Assembly (NCBI GenBank): GCA_964023275.1
Contig: OZ029915.1
Location: 38,009,073-38,073,072, forward strand
Direction of reading: 5' to 3'
Origin: Norana najaformis
Lineage: Eukaryota; Annelida; Clitellata; Crassiclitellata; Hormogastridae
Length of the DNA: 64,000 bases
Of the stretch, positions 34,501 through 45,469 are shown piece after piece (within the stretch, counting starts at the first letter, position 1; every line of letters starts with the position of its first letter). Position numbers and translations under genes: made by a program. The notes under the pieces are model-generated. The model did no database searches and was not told the origin of the DNA. It saw only the letters and a program-made list of their open reading frames with translations.

Positions 34501-37059
34501 TTATGTGGGCCAGATGAATATGACTGTACGTCTTGGTGAACGCTTTACGATCTAGGCTGGCATGCCATATGGTTTGGAAGCATGGAGATTGGAAACGTTG
34601 TTTTGGCCTTCTGAACAGAGTAGGCTAAATGTGCCAGCGGCTGTAACAATGAGCTAAATTCACTTTCGAAATAATGTGAACATTGACAAAATATTTGGTG
34701 CACCAGCAAAAATAGTTGTGCATGACATGCTATCCTGAAAAGTTGTGCACATGCTGCAGCTTAGAGAGAACATTGACACAACCAGTATTGATGTGGTTGC
34801 AATGTTTCAAAGAGTTTTTTAAATTTTATTTTATTTTGTAAATATTGCTTAATTTTTGCTCAGATGCACAAGGCAGGAAACCAGAATTTTTGCACGGTAC
34901 AAACTGTACAATCCCTGTCTGTGGGATGTTGCTTGTAAGAAGGGGTGTATCATAGAAAACTAAATTAGGGCTGCAAAGCTGGCTGTACTATAAGACCAGC
35001 TACAGTTACACTTTGTCCACTTTATTTTGTGCAGCTCTGCATATCATGATGAAGTTGATGACTATTAATACACTTGTGACCTACATTGTTTTTGTTTTAC
35101 TTATCTCATTATTTTATTGTTGTTCAGAACGTTCTTTCCTGTGTGTAGGCTACCTTTCACCCGCTGGGATTGTCTACGTAGGACGTCTGCAAAAAGTACC
35201 TACCTTGGAACCCTCCCTTCCCTTGTCCCAAGTTAGAATTACCCTCTCCACTGGGAACGTCCGTACATCATGGTTAACTGTGCTAGAGGGTGGAGTATTT
35301 TTAATACTTCCGTGTCGAGCAGAGACTTTATATTATAATAATAATTATACATGTATGACGGTTCCTGTCCGCTGGTATCCGGTCCGAGTATTACGACTGC
35401 AGACTAAAGAAAACCAGTCTCTGTCCAATATGCATCATAGGCCTACTTGAAGCTCCGTAGCCACTATCCAGTGACATGTACACAACGCATGATACAGATG
35501 CCACAGGTCGTAGGCTACTCCAAGCAAAGTTCTAGTGAATGATCCAGCGCAGTAATGAATGTCTGCTCTCTGACTGAAGTTGATGTTCTATAATTAAATA
35601 ACTAGGAACCAAATTTAGATGAGGTTGTCCCACTAGGCATAGCCCCTTGTCCACACTTGGATGACTCCTCCCACCCACTCTGAGTACGCCCTAAATGGAC
35701 CTCTGTTACAGTTATTACCAATAAGTATATATTAGCTTACTTGGATCATTTGGGTTCCCAAGTACTGATACTTGGAAGTAGTTTTGTTTTCTCGGAAAAC
35801 TTAGATCTGCCATTTATGAATTTAGAATTTATAGGCCTGTTTATTTTAATCCTGCTGGACATGATCTGTTAGGAATAAACAGCTGTTTCAAAAGATGTGT
35901 GCAAGATTTCTGATAGGGGTACGCTGAACGAGCTGAAACTAAGCAATTTAGGGCAGAATATTACTATGGGAGGACGAGCACTTGGGGTTAGGGAGAAAGT
36001 CAGTAAGGGGCTAGGATTGCTACACAACTTTCACAAGGGTCCAGAGATAAGCAGTTTGGAAGTTCAGTACGTACTATAGCAGGACTAGAAGAGTAGGTAA
36101 TGAAAAATACAAGACACAGAATGCAGTCTCGTATTAATACCCTTACGGACGGTCGTTAATAGGGGCCTACCTGATGCCCGAGGGCGCTGGACCTCCATTT
36201 GTGTATTTGGTGTCGGAGCTATAAGCTTATGCAATGCCTTTCTCCCGGGTTTTCTCAGGCTTCGTTTTTATATTTGATTTGGTTCTCAGTAAAAGATCCA
36301 TAAGCGTAGGAATTGTGGTCTCTACCCTTTGGATTGAGCACTTCAGTATTTCATAGCCACTAGTAGAAGATTGTACGCCTATGTGTATCAGCTGGAGGCA
36401 GGTTCACGGCATTCGTCAGAAATTTGCAAACAGTATGACCAGTTTAGAGTTTGCCAATTGGATCCTACAGGCATTTTCTTGTGTAGACTAAAATTTTAAC
36501 ACGGATATGTTTTCAACCTTTTTTTAAAAACAAAACACCAAACAGACTATGAGATATGCGTTCTAGCATAGACTCATGGATTTCTCTTCTAAACGGCTTG
36601 TTGAGGGTTGGTGTAGGCCAACAACTGAGCAGAGTCGCCATTCCTCTAGAAACAACAAAATCAGAACGAGAGTGAAATCATACTGAGTTGAATTTGTGTA
36701 TGTTACAATTTACACTTAAAAACGTGAATTTTGCACATCTATTAGGCCTAAATTAAAAGATAAAGTTAAACTTCTATTAAAGTATCTCATATGTAGGCCC
36801 CTATGTCTTCATGTGTAGACCTACATATAGGCCTAATCACGCAAACAAGACATCACTGTAGGTAGTCGAGTCACTTACGTAGCATACAGCATGCTTACTA
36901 TAGGCTTACACACTGCAAGCTAATTAAATCAAGTCATCCTGGATTATCACGCATTCAACCTAAATACGTAATCTAATCCAACTTTGCCACGGTACACACA
37001 CTCACGTCAGGTAGCCTATAGCAGCTAGAGTCATAATGTATGTAGGTCTAGTGTAAAGT
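34501..37059. other. Intergenic, no gene recognised
   Basis: A 145-codon ORF at about 35013-35450 has one hydrophobic stretch but no recognisable domain. The stretch 36733-36815 duplicates part of 33356-33466. Nothing else could be supported. Confidence 0.4.
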
Positions 37060-37145
37060 GCCGGAATTTCTCAGTGCCACAAAAGGCTGCGTCACGGAGA
37101 CCATCTTGTTCACTGGCGCTTATATTCAAAACAAATCCCCAAAAG
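37060..37145 (-). mobile_element. Family A-like LINE 3' remnant (minus strand)
   Basis: The reverse complement contains diverged versions of ATTTTGTTTTGACTGAGCGCC, GAATAAGCTGGTCTCCGTGAC and ACTGTAGAAATCTCGG. It lacks the GATTAC tail and is older than the other copies. Confidence 0.6.
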
Positions 37146-37405
37146 TCTGGTTGTTGGGTTCGTTTCAGTGCTAATGTCGAAATTCAGAGAGATCGAGCCA
37201 AGCCAGAACCACCCGGACAGCCACGTTTGTTTGGACCCATAGCGAAGCACCAGTTTCTTCCAGTGAAACAAAAGGTTCAGTTGGGAAGTTTAGCTTAAAA
37301 CGCGTCCTTTTAATTAGCGGTTACATGCAAATTAATATTACCACCTGAGGAATTTCAGTTACTTTGTGACAACAGCCTATGTTGGCCTACCTTGCACGGC
37401 CGGTT

Positions 37406-37602
37406 TTATGGCAAGAAGACCGCCACATGGTTTTCGATCGGCCTTCTACAGCCTAGACATATCCTTGGTCTAGGTTGTCTCTCGAAGCAGTCTCTGCACA
37501 GAGTCAGATGATTACATGGCATCAGACATATGGTCGGTGGATTGCTTCGGCACATCATACATTTACTGATCGCCTCCAAGTAGTCGCAGAGTCGATTCTT
37601 AA
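37406..37602 (-). CDS. RING-type zinc finger, terminal exon
   Basis: On the minus strand an acceptor (GTGCTTTTAG, immediately above 37602) opens a frame that runs to a stop at 37406. It encodes an LxDYLEAIS-like lead-in and then CMMCRSNPPTICLMPCNHLT, LCRDCF and ICLGCRRPI. The CxxC, C-x-H, CxxC and CxxC spacing is that of a C3HC4 RING domain placed at the extreme C-terminus, as in many E3 ubiquitin ligases. Upstream exons were not identified, so the full protein is unknown. A second RING-like terminal exon lies at 47055-47294 on the same strand, so this may be a small local family. Confidence 0.65.
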
Positions 37603-38024
37603 CTAAAAGCACATAAACTATAACATAATTTTAGACAACGCCATATTTATGCTTCACGGTTCTGTCTAAAAGTAATACTGATATAAATAGACCTACTTGT
37701 CAAATGTAGTGCCAGCGACTGCGTGTAATAGGCCTATTCTTAACAGTAAGTTGCGAACTCTTCAACAATGCTCTCCGTTGTCCATTATTTGGAATTTTTT
37801 GCCTTGCTCGTCTGTACCAAAACCTGACAGTCATGTTTTTTCGTGCATTATAGCGTCCATCTGCAACAATCCTCTTCTAAAAGTCCGAACTGATCCGCCA
37901 GGAACAGCTTAAAATTAAAACTCGCGTCTGTTTGGGTCTGTCTAATATCCGTATTCCAGTGACATTGAGAAATTTTTGCAGGCGCTTTATCAGATGCCAA
38001 ATATACCAATTTCATACGTATATA

Positions 38025-38120
38025 CATACATATACACATACATATTACATGTATACATACATAGTATATACACGCATACATCCATACATATACACATACA
38101 CACATACATATATGCATACA
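38025..38120. repeat. CATA-rich microsatellite
   Basis: Imperfect (CATA)n / (ACAT)n simple repeat adjoining the left inverted array of the 38121-43719 segment. The adjoining ORFs on both strands are artefacts. Confidence 0.9.
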
Positions 38121-38967
38121 CTCTGTAAGAAAAAGTGTAGACCACTTTGTCTACATCTAATGTTGAGCGGATTTTGCAACACTAATGTGGATGTTTGTGC
38201 AACAAAGTGTGGACATTTTTGTGCAACACTAAGTGTAGCAAAAAATATGCAACACTCAATGTGGATTTTTAATGCAACACCAACGTGGACTAATATTTCT
38301 TCTTTAAAGGAGGCATAAATTTGTTGCTAGAAAATGGATCTTTTAGTATGTTAATATAAGGCAAACACAAACATGTCACAAAATATGCAGTTTATATAGT
38401 TAAACTGTTACTGCCATTCAGAGACACCCAAAGTGACCCCGAATTTGACGTAAGTACAATGTCCGATTTCAGAAATATCCTAGACGACAGTATGTGGCTC
38501 GAAATTTTTGGAGTCAGCTTGACAGTCCAAATCTATAGGTTTACGGATTAAGCACATGGAAAATACTGGTCGCTCGATGCAGTGAATTTCGTATACGCAT
38601 GAATGAAATAATCGAAACCAGTGAAGCACACGATTTCGGTTGACTCAGTAAAGTCAGCAGAAACGGACTCGAACGGAAAATGTCTCTTAAATTTTAATAT
38701 CTGACTGAACAAACGGTTTAAATCCCGGCTGAAATAAACATTTTTTAGCATTAGATTTTGTGGTAATCGTAAACGCTTATATGAGCCGCCAGCGAGATGC
38801 CGACCCGATAGCACCATTCACCAATTGTATAGCCAGTTTCATGACTTCATGTCCTATGCGCAACGAGCTTGATTTTTCCGACTTCTGAACAATGGTGCTC
38901 TTTCATGTGTCAGTTAATTTTTGTTTTCTATGATTTTGGTGTTTTCTGCGTTAAGTAAAGATGTTCA

Positions 38968-39117
38968 CTTTTGGATCTTGACCTGGAACCGGAGCCTTTT
39001 TGCCTATCGATTTTGTTTTGACTGAGCGCCTGTGAATAAGCTGGTCTCCGCGGCACGGCTTTCGTTGGGCACTGTAGAAATCTCGGAATTACGATTACGA
39101 TTACGATACATGATGCA
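38968..39117 (+). mobile_element. Family A LINE 3'-end copy
   Basis: A very short 5'-truncated copy: TTTTGGATCTTGACCTGGAA, CTATCGATTTTGTTTTGACT, GAGCGCCTGTGAATAAGCTG, then a tail of three GATTAC units. The SINE that follows inserted just beyond its tail. Confidence 0.9.
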
Positions 39118-39128
39118 TATTCATTTTA

Positions 39129-39418
39129 GATAGATAGATAGATTCCACCATGGGTTCAACGCCCGTAGGTGCCGGTACTGATCTCCGGTTTCAATGCCAT
39201 CAGTCCTTAGGTGGCCACTAGTGACCATACATCGGCGGTAGATGGCAAGTCTTACCCGCCGAACCCAAGGTTATCTACGCAGTGAAACTGCTACTCATTT
39301 TACTACTGCCCTCTGGCGAGTAGCGGCTGAGTCGACCTTTATGGGGCAAGCGGGATTCGATCCCGCTTCCTTCCGCTCTTCGTGCCAGCGTGTTACCAAT
39401 CGGCCACCGAACCGCCCC
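39129..39418 (-). mobile_element. tRNA-derived SINE, full length with 11-bp target duplications
   Basis: On the minus strand the element starts with a tRNA-like head of about 77 nt (39418 down to 39342). It has a 5' GGGGC that pairs with GCCCC near the 3' end of the head, an A-box-like TGGCCGATTGG, a B-box GGATCGAATCC, and a T-arm stem GCGGG/CCCGC. A body of about 200 nt follows, ending in a (ATCT)n tail (39129-39142). Perfect direct repeats TATTCATTTTA at 39118-39128 and 39419-39429 are the target duplication. Such elements are copied by RNA polymerase III and moved by LINE machinery. The intact flanks suggest a young insertion. Confidence 0.92.
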
Positions 39419-39988
39419 TATTCATTTTACAGTAGAATAATATGACGTCATGCAGACGGGCGTATCTGCCGCAATCTGTCGTTTTCGTTTTAGCCACGCG
39501 TGGTCCGGCGCGAAGTTTCGTTCTTTTGTGTTTGGTGCTCGCCGGATTGAAAGCAAAACTATTTAACCGTAATTCTTATTCTGTTTTTCTTCAGATTTAT
39601 GTTATTGTGTTTTTAAAATGTTTGTTACATATGTGACATTTGCGAGCCATTTTACCCACTTTTCAGAGCCCGTTTGCAAAGACAATAATGTTGGCGAGCT
39701 GCGAATCCATGTGCCTTGTAGGCCGTGCAAAGTTCTTTCCGTAAACTATTCAATCTGTTTCTTCACATTGTAAGGTCTCATATAAAACCCATGGTGCATA
39801 TAGTTTCCAGATCTCCAGTAGGCGTTAGAATGGAATGTGAAGGTAGTTCAGGGACTGTTGACCCAAATCATTCCAGTATGGCTGAAATTAATCCCAAACC
39901 TGATGTGTGATTTGCGTGATAAGGGTATTGTGAAATAGAGACCACTAAAACCTTTCTTTCAATATCATGTAGCTCTGCCTCAAATACC

Positions 39989-40242
39989 GGCATACTTATA
40001 GTATCGGGGACCGTTAAGTAAATAAACATGGATTCTAATGCTTGGTGTTTAAAAAGGGTTGGGGTAAAAGTAAGGGTTATTGCGGCTTTGTAAATTTTTA
40101 ATAACGTTTAATTGATGTTTGCAAATAGTGCTTAGCTTGGAGAAAGTCATTTTAGCAGAAACTACAACCAATCACAGTAGGCAGAAGCCAGGCCGAAAGC
40201 CTCGTCCCAAATTAGAGCGGTCCCCGATACTATAAGTATGCC
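39989..40242. mobile_element. MITE-like element with perfect 25-bp inverted ends
   Basis: The 25 bases at 39989-40013 (GGCATACTTATAGTATCGGG, then GACCG) are exactly inverted at 40218-40242. The 254-bp unit has no ORF. If the TA within GGCATACTTA is the duplicated target, the terminal repeat starts CTTATAGTATCGGGGACCG, as in TA-targeting Tc1/mariner-like elements. That boundary is uncertain because the match continues four bases outward. Confidence 0.8.
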
Positions 40243-40339
40243 CAAAAACCTTGTCTTTATTTTGTTTAGGCATGATATTACAATTAAAGACGTGATTTTG
40301 AAATACAAATTTTTTTACCGTTGTATTTAGACAAGACCG

Positions 40340-42340
40340 GCCAGGTAAAGAGGAGAAGTTTGCAATGGCTAGATCCATTACAGACTCATTTCCAGTTTTC
40401 CGTGATGTAAGTACTATTTAGGACAGTTTTTACCTTGCTGCTCTTTGATTTAATTTTTGTTTTCTACTTTATCCTAGAAGGTTATAGCTTACTTATCTTA
40501 ATCTGTCAATTTCAAGTTTTTCAAAACACTGAAGAGGTTGCTCATTTCATTTTTTAATGTGGCAAGTGCTTGGTGAGGCATATGGGGCATAGAATACAAT
40601 GGGAGATAATACTTATGGTATTGAAAGCGATTGAAGAGGAGAGGAAGTTGGGAGTGAATATGTCCAAGACTGCAAAACCTTAACATTGGCAATACTTCCA
40701 TGAACACATTACTTTTTTGCACGTTACAGAAATTTCTTCTGTACTGTTTCACAGGAGAGGTTCTGTAATCCAGTGTCGCATACAGGTCATCTTGAAGCAT
40801 CCATTCGATCCAGGCGGTCAAGAAATCCCTTATTAAAAACGCTGTGGACTCATCCACATAAAGCTGGGTTAGTTGTTTTCCTTTTTAAAATAAAATTAGG
40901 GGTGCATATTACATGCATTGCCATTCAACCTGAACTGCTGCTGGAGGACAGTGTGTAGTGCTTTGTGAAGTTTCAGTAGAGTGGTGCTAAATGTCTTCTC
41001 AACTACTGACTTGTGTAGTTTTTAAAATCTCAATTGCAGTTGTATGTGTAAGGTTAGATGGTAAAAAGAAAGGGTAAGATATGGTAAAGTGAAAAGGACA
41101 TTTTTATAGCAGCTTTTAACAGGCTGGGAGTCTTGCTTTTCTTTCAGTTACATCCATCACTTGAATTTCAGCAGATGAAGGGAAGGATACTAACTTTAGC
41201 TGCTTTTCTTTCAGTTACACAGAGCATGTTTTTAAAATGCCAAAGGCCAGTTGCACTTACTAGTCAGTTGCTGCAAATGGCAATTAGGCAATTTGTGATG
41301 CTTATTTCTCAAGCATGACTGTGTTGTTTTAGATTGGAGAGGAATTTTGGCTGTAACCTCTGCTGAAAAGTCGTTGACTGTTGAATTTCAGCAGATGAAG
41401 GAAAGGATACTAAATTTAGCCGCTTCATCGACTTTAACTCGGGACCTTCTTAACAACATTACTAAAGACTATGATGAAGGTATGTTGATGTCTCAGTTCC
41501 TTTTAAAGTTGATAAATGTTGCCATTTGCAATGTAGCATGCTTTTTAGTCTCTTTTAGTCTATCCTGAGTTAGTTGGCATGTTACTGTGTTTTAAGACAT
41601 ACTTGTCATTTCTGCGCTGATCCAGTTCACAATGCATTGGCCATTCTTTGGATGAGTATTCTTTCACATGCTACCTGTTTCTTGGTTGTATGCTCTGTTT
41701 TATTCATTGCAGCTGAAGTTAGCATTTTATTGCTTCTTGTAAGTTACAAACTCATCGTGCCTTGGTTTACACCCATTTAGAAATTTATGCCGGCATATCC
41801 ATTGAGAAGTTAATAAAAGGGGCTATTTATTTCTAGAGTTTTACTTACCACACTGCATCCAAGAGAGATTGAAGAAAATATTTAACAAAGTGAATCTTTC
41901 AATTTTTTAAAATAAATACAGATTAATACAGTATAAGATTTTACTTTATCAATAATCTGATAATTTACATTATAAGTAATTGACCCTGGCTGAGCACCAA
42001 ATTCCATGTGTTGCTTCAATTGCTGTATATTGTGGCATGTGTGGACCTGGTTTCTAGTTGGCCAGACTACTGATATTCACTTTTCAAAGGTATCACGATG
42101 AAAGATCTAAAAAAACTTAATTGATTTCCAAATTCCATGACAAGGGCCATGACAAATACTGCTTACCAACACAATATCCCTGCATTACAGTCACTGCACT
42201 GGCTTTGAACAACCTTAAAATATGATTTTGTAATTTTGCTCTTGTCTCTGTAGGATGAAACAGTGGACGGTGCACTTGAGAGAATGGCCGACGAAGGGAA
42301 CCTCAGCCAGCTCTATTTCGAATACAGAATACTTGTTATG
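40340..42340 (+). other. Possible exons of an unrecognised gene
   Basis: Several forward segments look exon-like: 40365-40406 (ATG start, encoding ARSITDSFPVFRD, then GTAAGT), 40755-40867 (after TTCACAG, phase-compatible with the first), 41391-41479 (after TTTCAG, encoding QMKERILNLAASSTLTRDLL, then GTATGT) and a coding-like stretch from about 42254 (ETVDGALERMADEGNLSQLY). The phases of the later pieces do not join cleanly, and I recognise no family. A 50-bp stretch around the third segment is duplicated at 41161-41210. These could be pieces of a real gene, a pseudogene or chance. Confidence 0.25.
41161..41430. repeat. About 50-bp direct repeat
   Basis: The stretch 41161-41210 (TTGAATTTCAGCAGATGAAG...) recurs at 41381-41430 with about four differences. 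It includes a potential splice acceptor and the start of an exon-like frame, so it could be a partial exon duplication. Confidence 0.75.
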
Positions 42341-42351
42341 TGAAGATGGAT

Positions 42352-42775
42352 ATCGCGGCAGCTACATTGGCTGCCTGTCAGCTCCAGAATCGCTTACAAG
42401 ATAGCTCTCCTCACACGCAAGACTCTCTCGACCAATCAACCAGCTTACCTGTCATCATCCTTACATCGCTACCTACCATCCAGGTCTCTGCGATCAGCTA
42501 CACAAAACCTTCTGTCTTTCCCTGACATCCGAGACTTTCGGTCTGATTTCTCACGACGCGGCTTCAGCAACTCAGCACCAGCCATTTGGAATAGCGTTCC
42601 TGTTTACATTACTCACGACAATATCTCGCTAGACACATTCGTAAAGCGGCTAAAGACCTATCTGTATCGTCTTGCTTTTGTTGTCTGACATGTAACCCAC
42701 CCACACCTACGATTCCTCGCTCAGTCGATGGACATATGGCGTGTTAACAAATGCATTACTTACTTACTTACTTTG
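42352..42775 (+). mobile_element. LINE ORF2 C-terminus with (TTAC)n tail, second family
   Basis: A frame from about 42352 to the stop at 42686-42688 encodes QLHWLPVSSRIAYKIALLTR, then LSTNQPAYL, YLPSRSLRSATQNLL, SAPAIWNSVP and LDTFVKRLKTYLY. This is the conserved region after the reverse transcriptase of CR1/L2-type LINEs. It is followed by about 60 bp of untranslated sequence and a TTAC microsatellite near 42757-42772, the usual 3' end of such elements. The preserved frame suggests it is fairly young. The tail and protein differ from family A. Confidence 0.88.
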
Positions 42776-43719
42776 CAGTGATCTCCAATAAGCATCATAC
42801 TATATAATAGTGACATTCATTTTACTACCTCAAATGGACCAACTTCTTTAGTTACAGTCACTGACCAATTCTGTTATGTGCAACTAGTCATCCTATCAAC
42901 AACCATCGAGTCCTCTGATTGGATTGTAGAAAAAGTTTCTTATATTGATTACTTGCTATCTTAAGGTTTCGGCATTTATTACTTTTAACTGTTTACCATG
43001 TTCATTGATTGATGCTTTGTTTTTAAGCTTTGTGAACTGTGAAAACCCTTAATTTGTGATTAAAAGTTGTCATTTAACCTAATAAATTGTAGTTAATGAT
43101 TTGCTTATTATGTAATGAGTTCAGCACGTTAGTACGTCCATGTAGTAATAATTATACATCGTGTGTAAACATTGCTGCATATAGGTAGATACAACAGTAA
43201 ATCAATGCAGAAAACGTATAACATAACTGTACATGCAGCTCCACAAATGTAGCAAATTCCAATCTATAAATTTAGCTCCTAAACCACTAAAATGTATTTG
43301 CAGCACCACATAAATGTGGACACGACCGCTACATAAATGTAGAGATGCCACAACACAAGTGTAGACATTACTAGTACATAAATGTAGAGATGCTGCAACA
43401 CAAATGTAGACATTATTAGTACCTAAATGTAGATTCCGCACTACATAAATGTAGACATTATTAGTACATAAATGTAGATGGAGAACTACATAAATGTAGA
43501 CATTCTTGCTACATAAATGTAGCCAAAATGCAACACTGATGTAGACCTCGCTCTCTACAAAAGTGTTGCAATTTGTGTCTACACTAGTGTAGACTGCCGG
43601 CTCGTCTACAAAAAGTGTTGCATAGAGGTCCACACATTGCCGATGAGCCAGACCTCAACATTAAGTGTTGCATAGAAGTCTACACTTGTAGACCGATTCT
43701 CTACACTATTTTTAAGAGA

Positions 43720-45049
43720 GCATACATATAAAAATTAAGCCGTATAAATGAACACTTTCAGATCATTCATTTTCTACCAATGTCATGCATTGGATTTGCG
43801 CAAATCAAATGAGTTTTTATAGAAACTGGTTGCAAATTTCTTAGCTGCAAAAAAGGAAACAACTTTATGGTAGATCTGGAGATTGACACATGTTGTGGCA
43901 CTTTGCAAAAAGCCCTGGCTATCTCTTTGCAAGTCTTACACGTTTTTGAAAATTAAACATGGAAACAAACGAGCAGGGCCTACCTGTCATGTTCACATTC
44001 GGGCTATCGAGCAATATTTCCATCTCTTCCACTGACGGGACTGGATGTGGGTTGCTAACCAGGAAATCCAACAGATCGTTTTCATTTGGCAACGCCTCAT
44101 TGCCAGATTCTGCAGGAATATCTTAATAAATTGCATCAGAAGAAAAGAGCAATCCCTAATCATTACCTTCTATAGAATTATGCCGAGAAACGAGGTGGAG
44201 ACCATAATTTTCTTAACCATTTCACAACCTTAGCACTATTAAATTAAACTAGAATCACTGAGCATCACAGTAAGTAGGGAGATACTAATAAGTGTGCAGG
44301 CAGAAGATATGCATTCTAATCTATTTTAATTAGATGACGGCTTTCATAGAAAAGCAGAAGCTGCTATTTCTTGACCTGAACAGGAAAATGACAACTAATG
44401 AAGTCGGGTAGGTTTATTTCATTGGAAGTCTTACTTTGTAACTTTCAATTCAGAGGAGTGCGGAAGTCGAAGCCCGATATACAAGTTCCAATTTGGATGT
44501 CCTTGACTAAGTGTTCATCATTTGTACGTGTTTCTATTTTGACCAATCACGTTTTACTAGAAAAATACTGATGACAGGCTAAAAAATTATTTTGCTGAGT
44601 AGGCCTATAGCCTAAAAATTATGGTTGGATAGGCTTCTGTCTACATGACTCTTAAATATTTAAGAACCTTTGCTAATTTCAAAAGCTGCCAACGACCTAA
44701 TTATAGGCGAAATGCACACTCACCCAGCTGAATAAGATGAATGGCTCTCCTTACTGTGCTTTCTAGAAATCCCATGTCAAGAAATCCTTGTACAAGAACT
44801 ACAAATAATAATAGTAAGAATTTAATAACAAGAATTTAATAGTAATAATTTAATAGTAATAATTTAGCATCATGAACAGCAAAAATAATAATAGGTCTAA
44901 CAATAAAATGCAGCCTTCCTGAGCACTTTCCCTCCGCGAAAAATGTACGAGGTCTACCCGACCCAGACACTTCAATTTCTCCGAAGCGTTTTTTAAACCT
45001 GCAGGATTTTATGTATCTCGGGTAAAATAATAACAACAGTATAATAATT
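43720..45049. other. Intergenic, no gene recognised
   Basis: AT-rich sequence without recognisable domains. AATAATAATTT-type simple sequence appears near 44800-44870. Confidence 0.4.
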
Positions 45050-45160
45050 ATAATAGTAGTAGTAGTTTTGTAATGGTAGTAACAGTAGTGGTGGTCGTGG
45101 CGGTTATAGTATTATTAGTAGTATAGTAGTAGTGGTAGTAGTAGTAATAGTAACAATGAT
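45050..45160. repeat. (AGT)n-type trinucleotide-rich tract
   Basis: Imperfect AGT/GGT trinucleotide repeat of about 110 bp. Confidence 0.8.
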
Positions 45161-45469
45161 TGGTCATTAATAATGGCCAAACAACCATAAGAAAGAGATT
45201 GTGGCAGCCCACAGCTCGTCGCTACCACCTACAGTCGGAGAACCAGTATTAACAAAGCGGAGTGCCTGGAACAGACACCTGATCGAACACAACAAAGTGG
45301 TGGTCTGGGTTTTGTTTGTCAAACCTCTCAACCATGCAAAGTTGGCGCAATGTCATCGCCTCAATCTGTTGACTGAGCAGCCAGCAGTAAACATGGGCCA
45401 GAATTTGGAAAGGTGGTTCAAAATGGCAATTGTGACGCAGAACTATTCCTCTCAAATGAATTTTTAAGA

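Larger units (their letters stand above)
38121..43719. mobile_element. Candidate foldback-like element with inverted hairpin arrays
   Basis: The left end (38121 to about 38290) and the right end (about 43290-43719, inverted) share the same succession of motifs: CTCT..TAAGAAAAAGTGTAGA, GTCTACA, TAATGTTGAG, TGCAACACT and GTGTGGAC. The right array is longer and carries repeated CTACATAAATGTAG units, each able to form a hairpin. The heptamer GCATACA abuts both ends (38114-38120 and 43720-43726), as a 7-bp target duplication would, but the left flank is a CATA microsatellite, so this may be chance. The interior has later insertions (family A tail, SINE, MITE-like element, LINE end) and no recognised transposase. 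Two independent opposite insertions of a shorter repeat remain possible. Confidence 0.45.

Noticed and set aside
39342-39418. Functional tRNA gene
   Set aside because: The tRNA-like sequence continues into a body of about 200 nt with a microsatellite tail and target duplications, so it is the head of a SINE.
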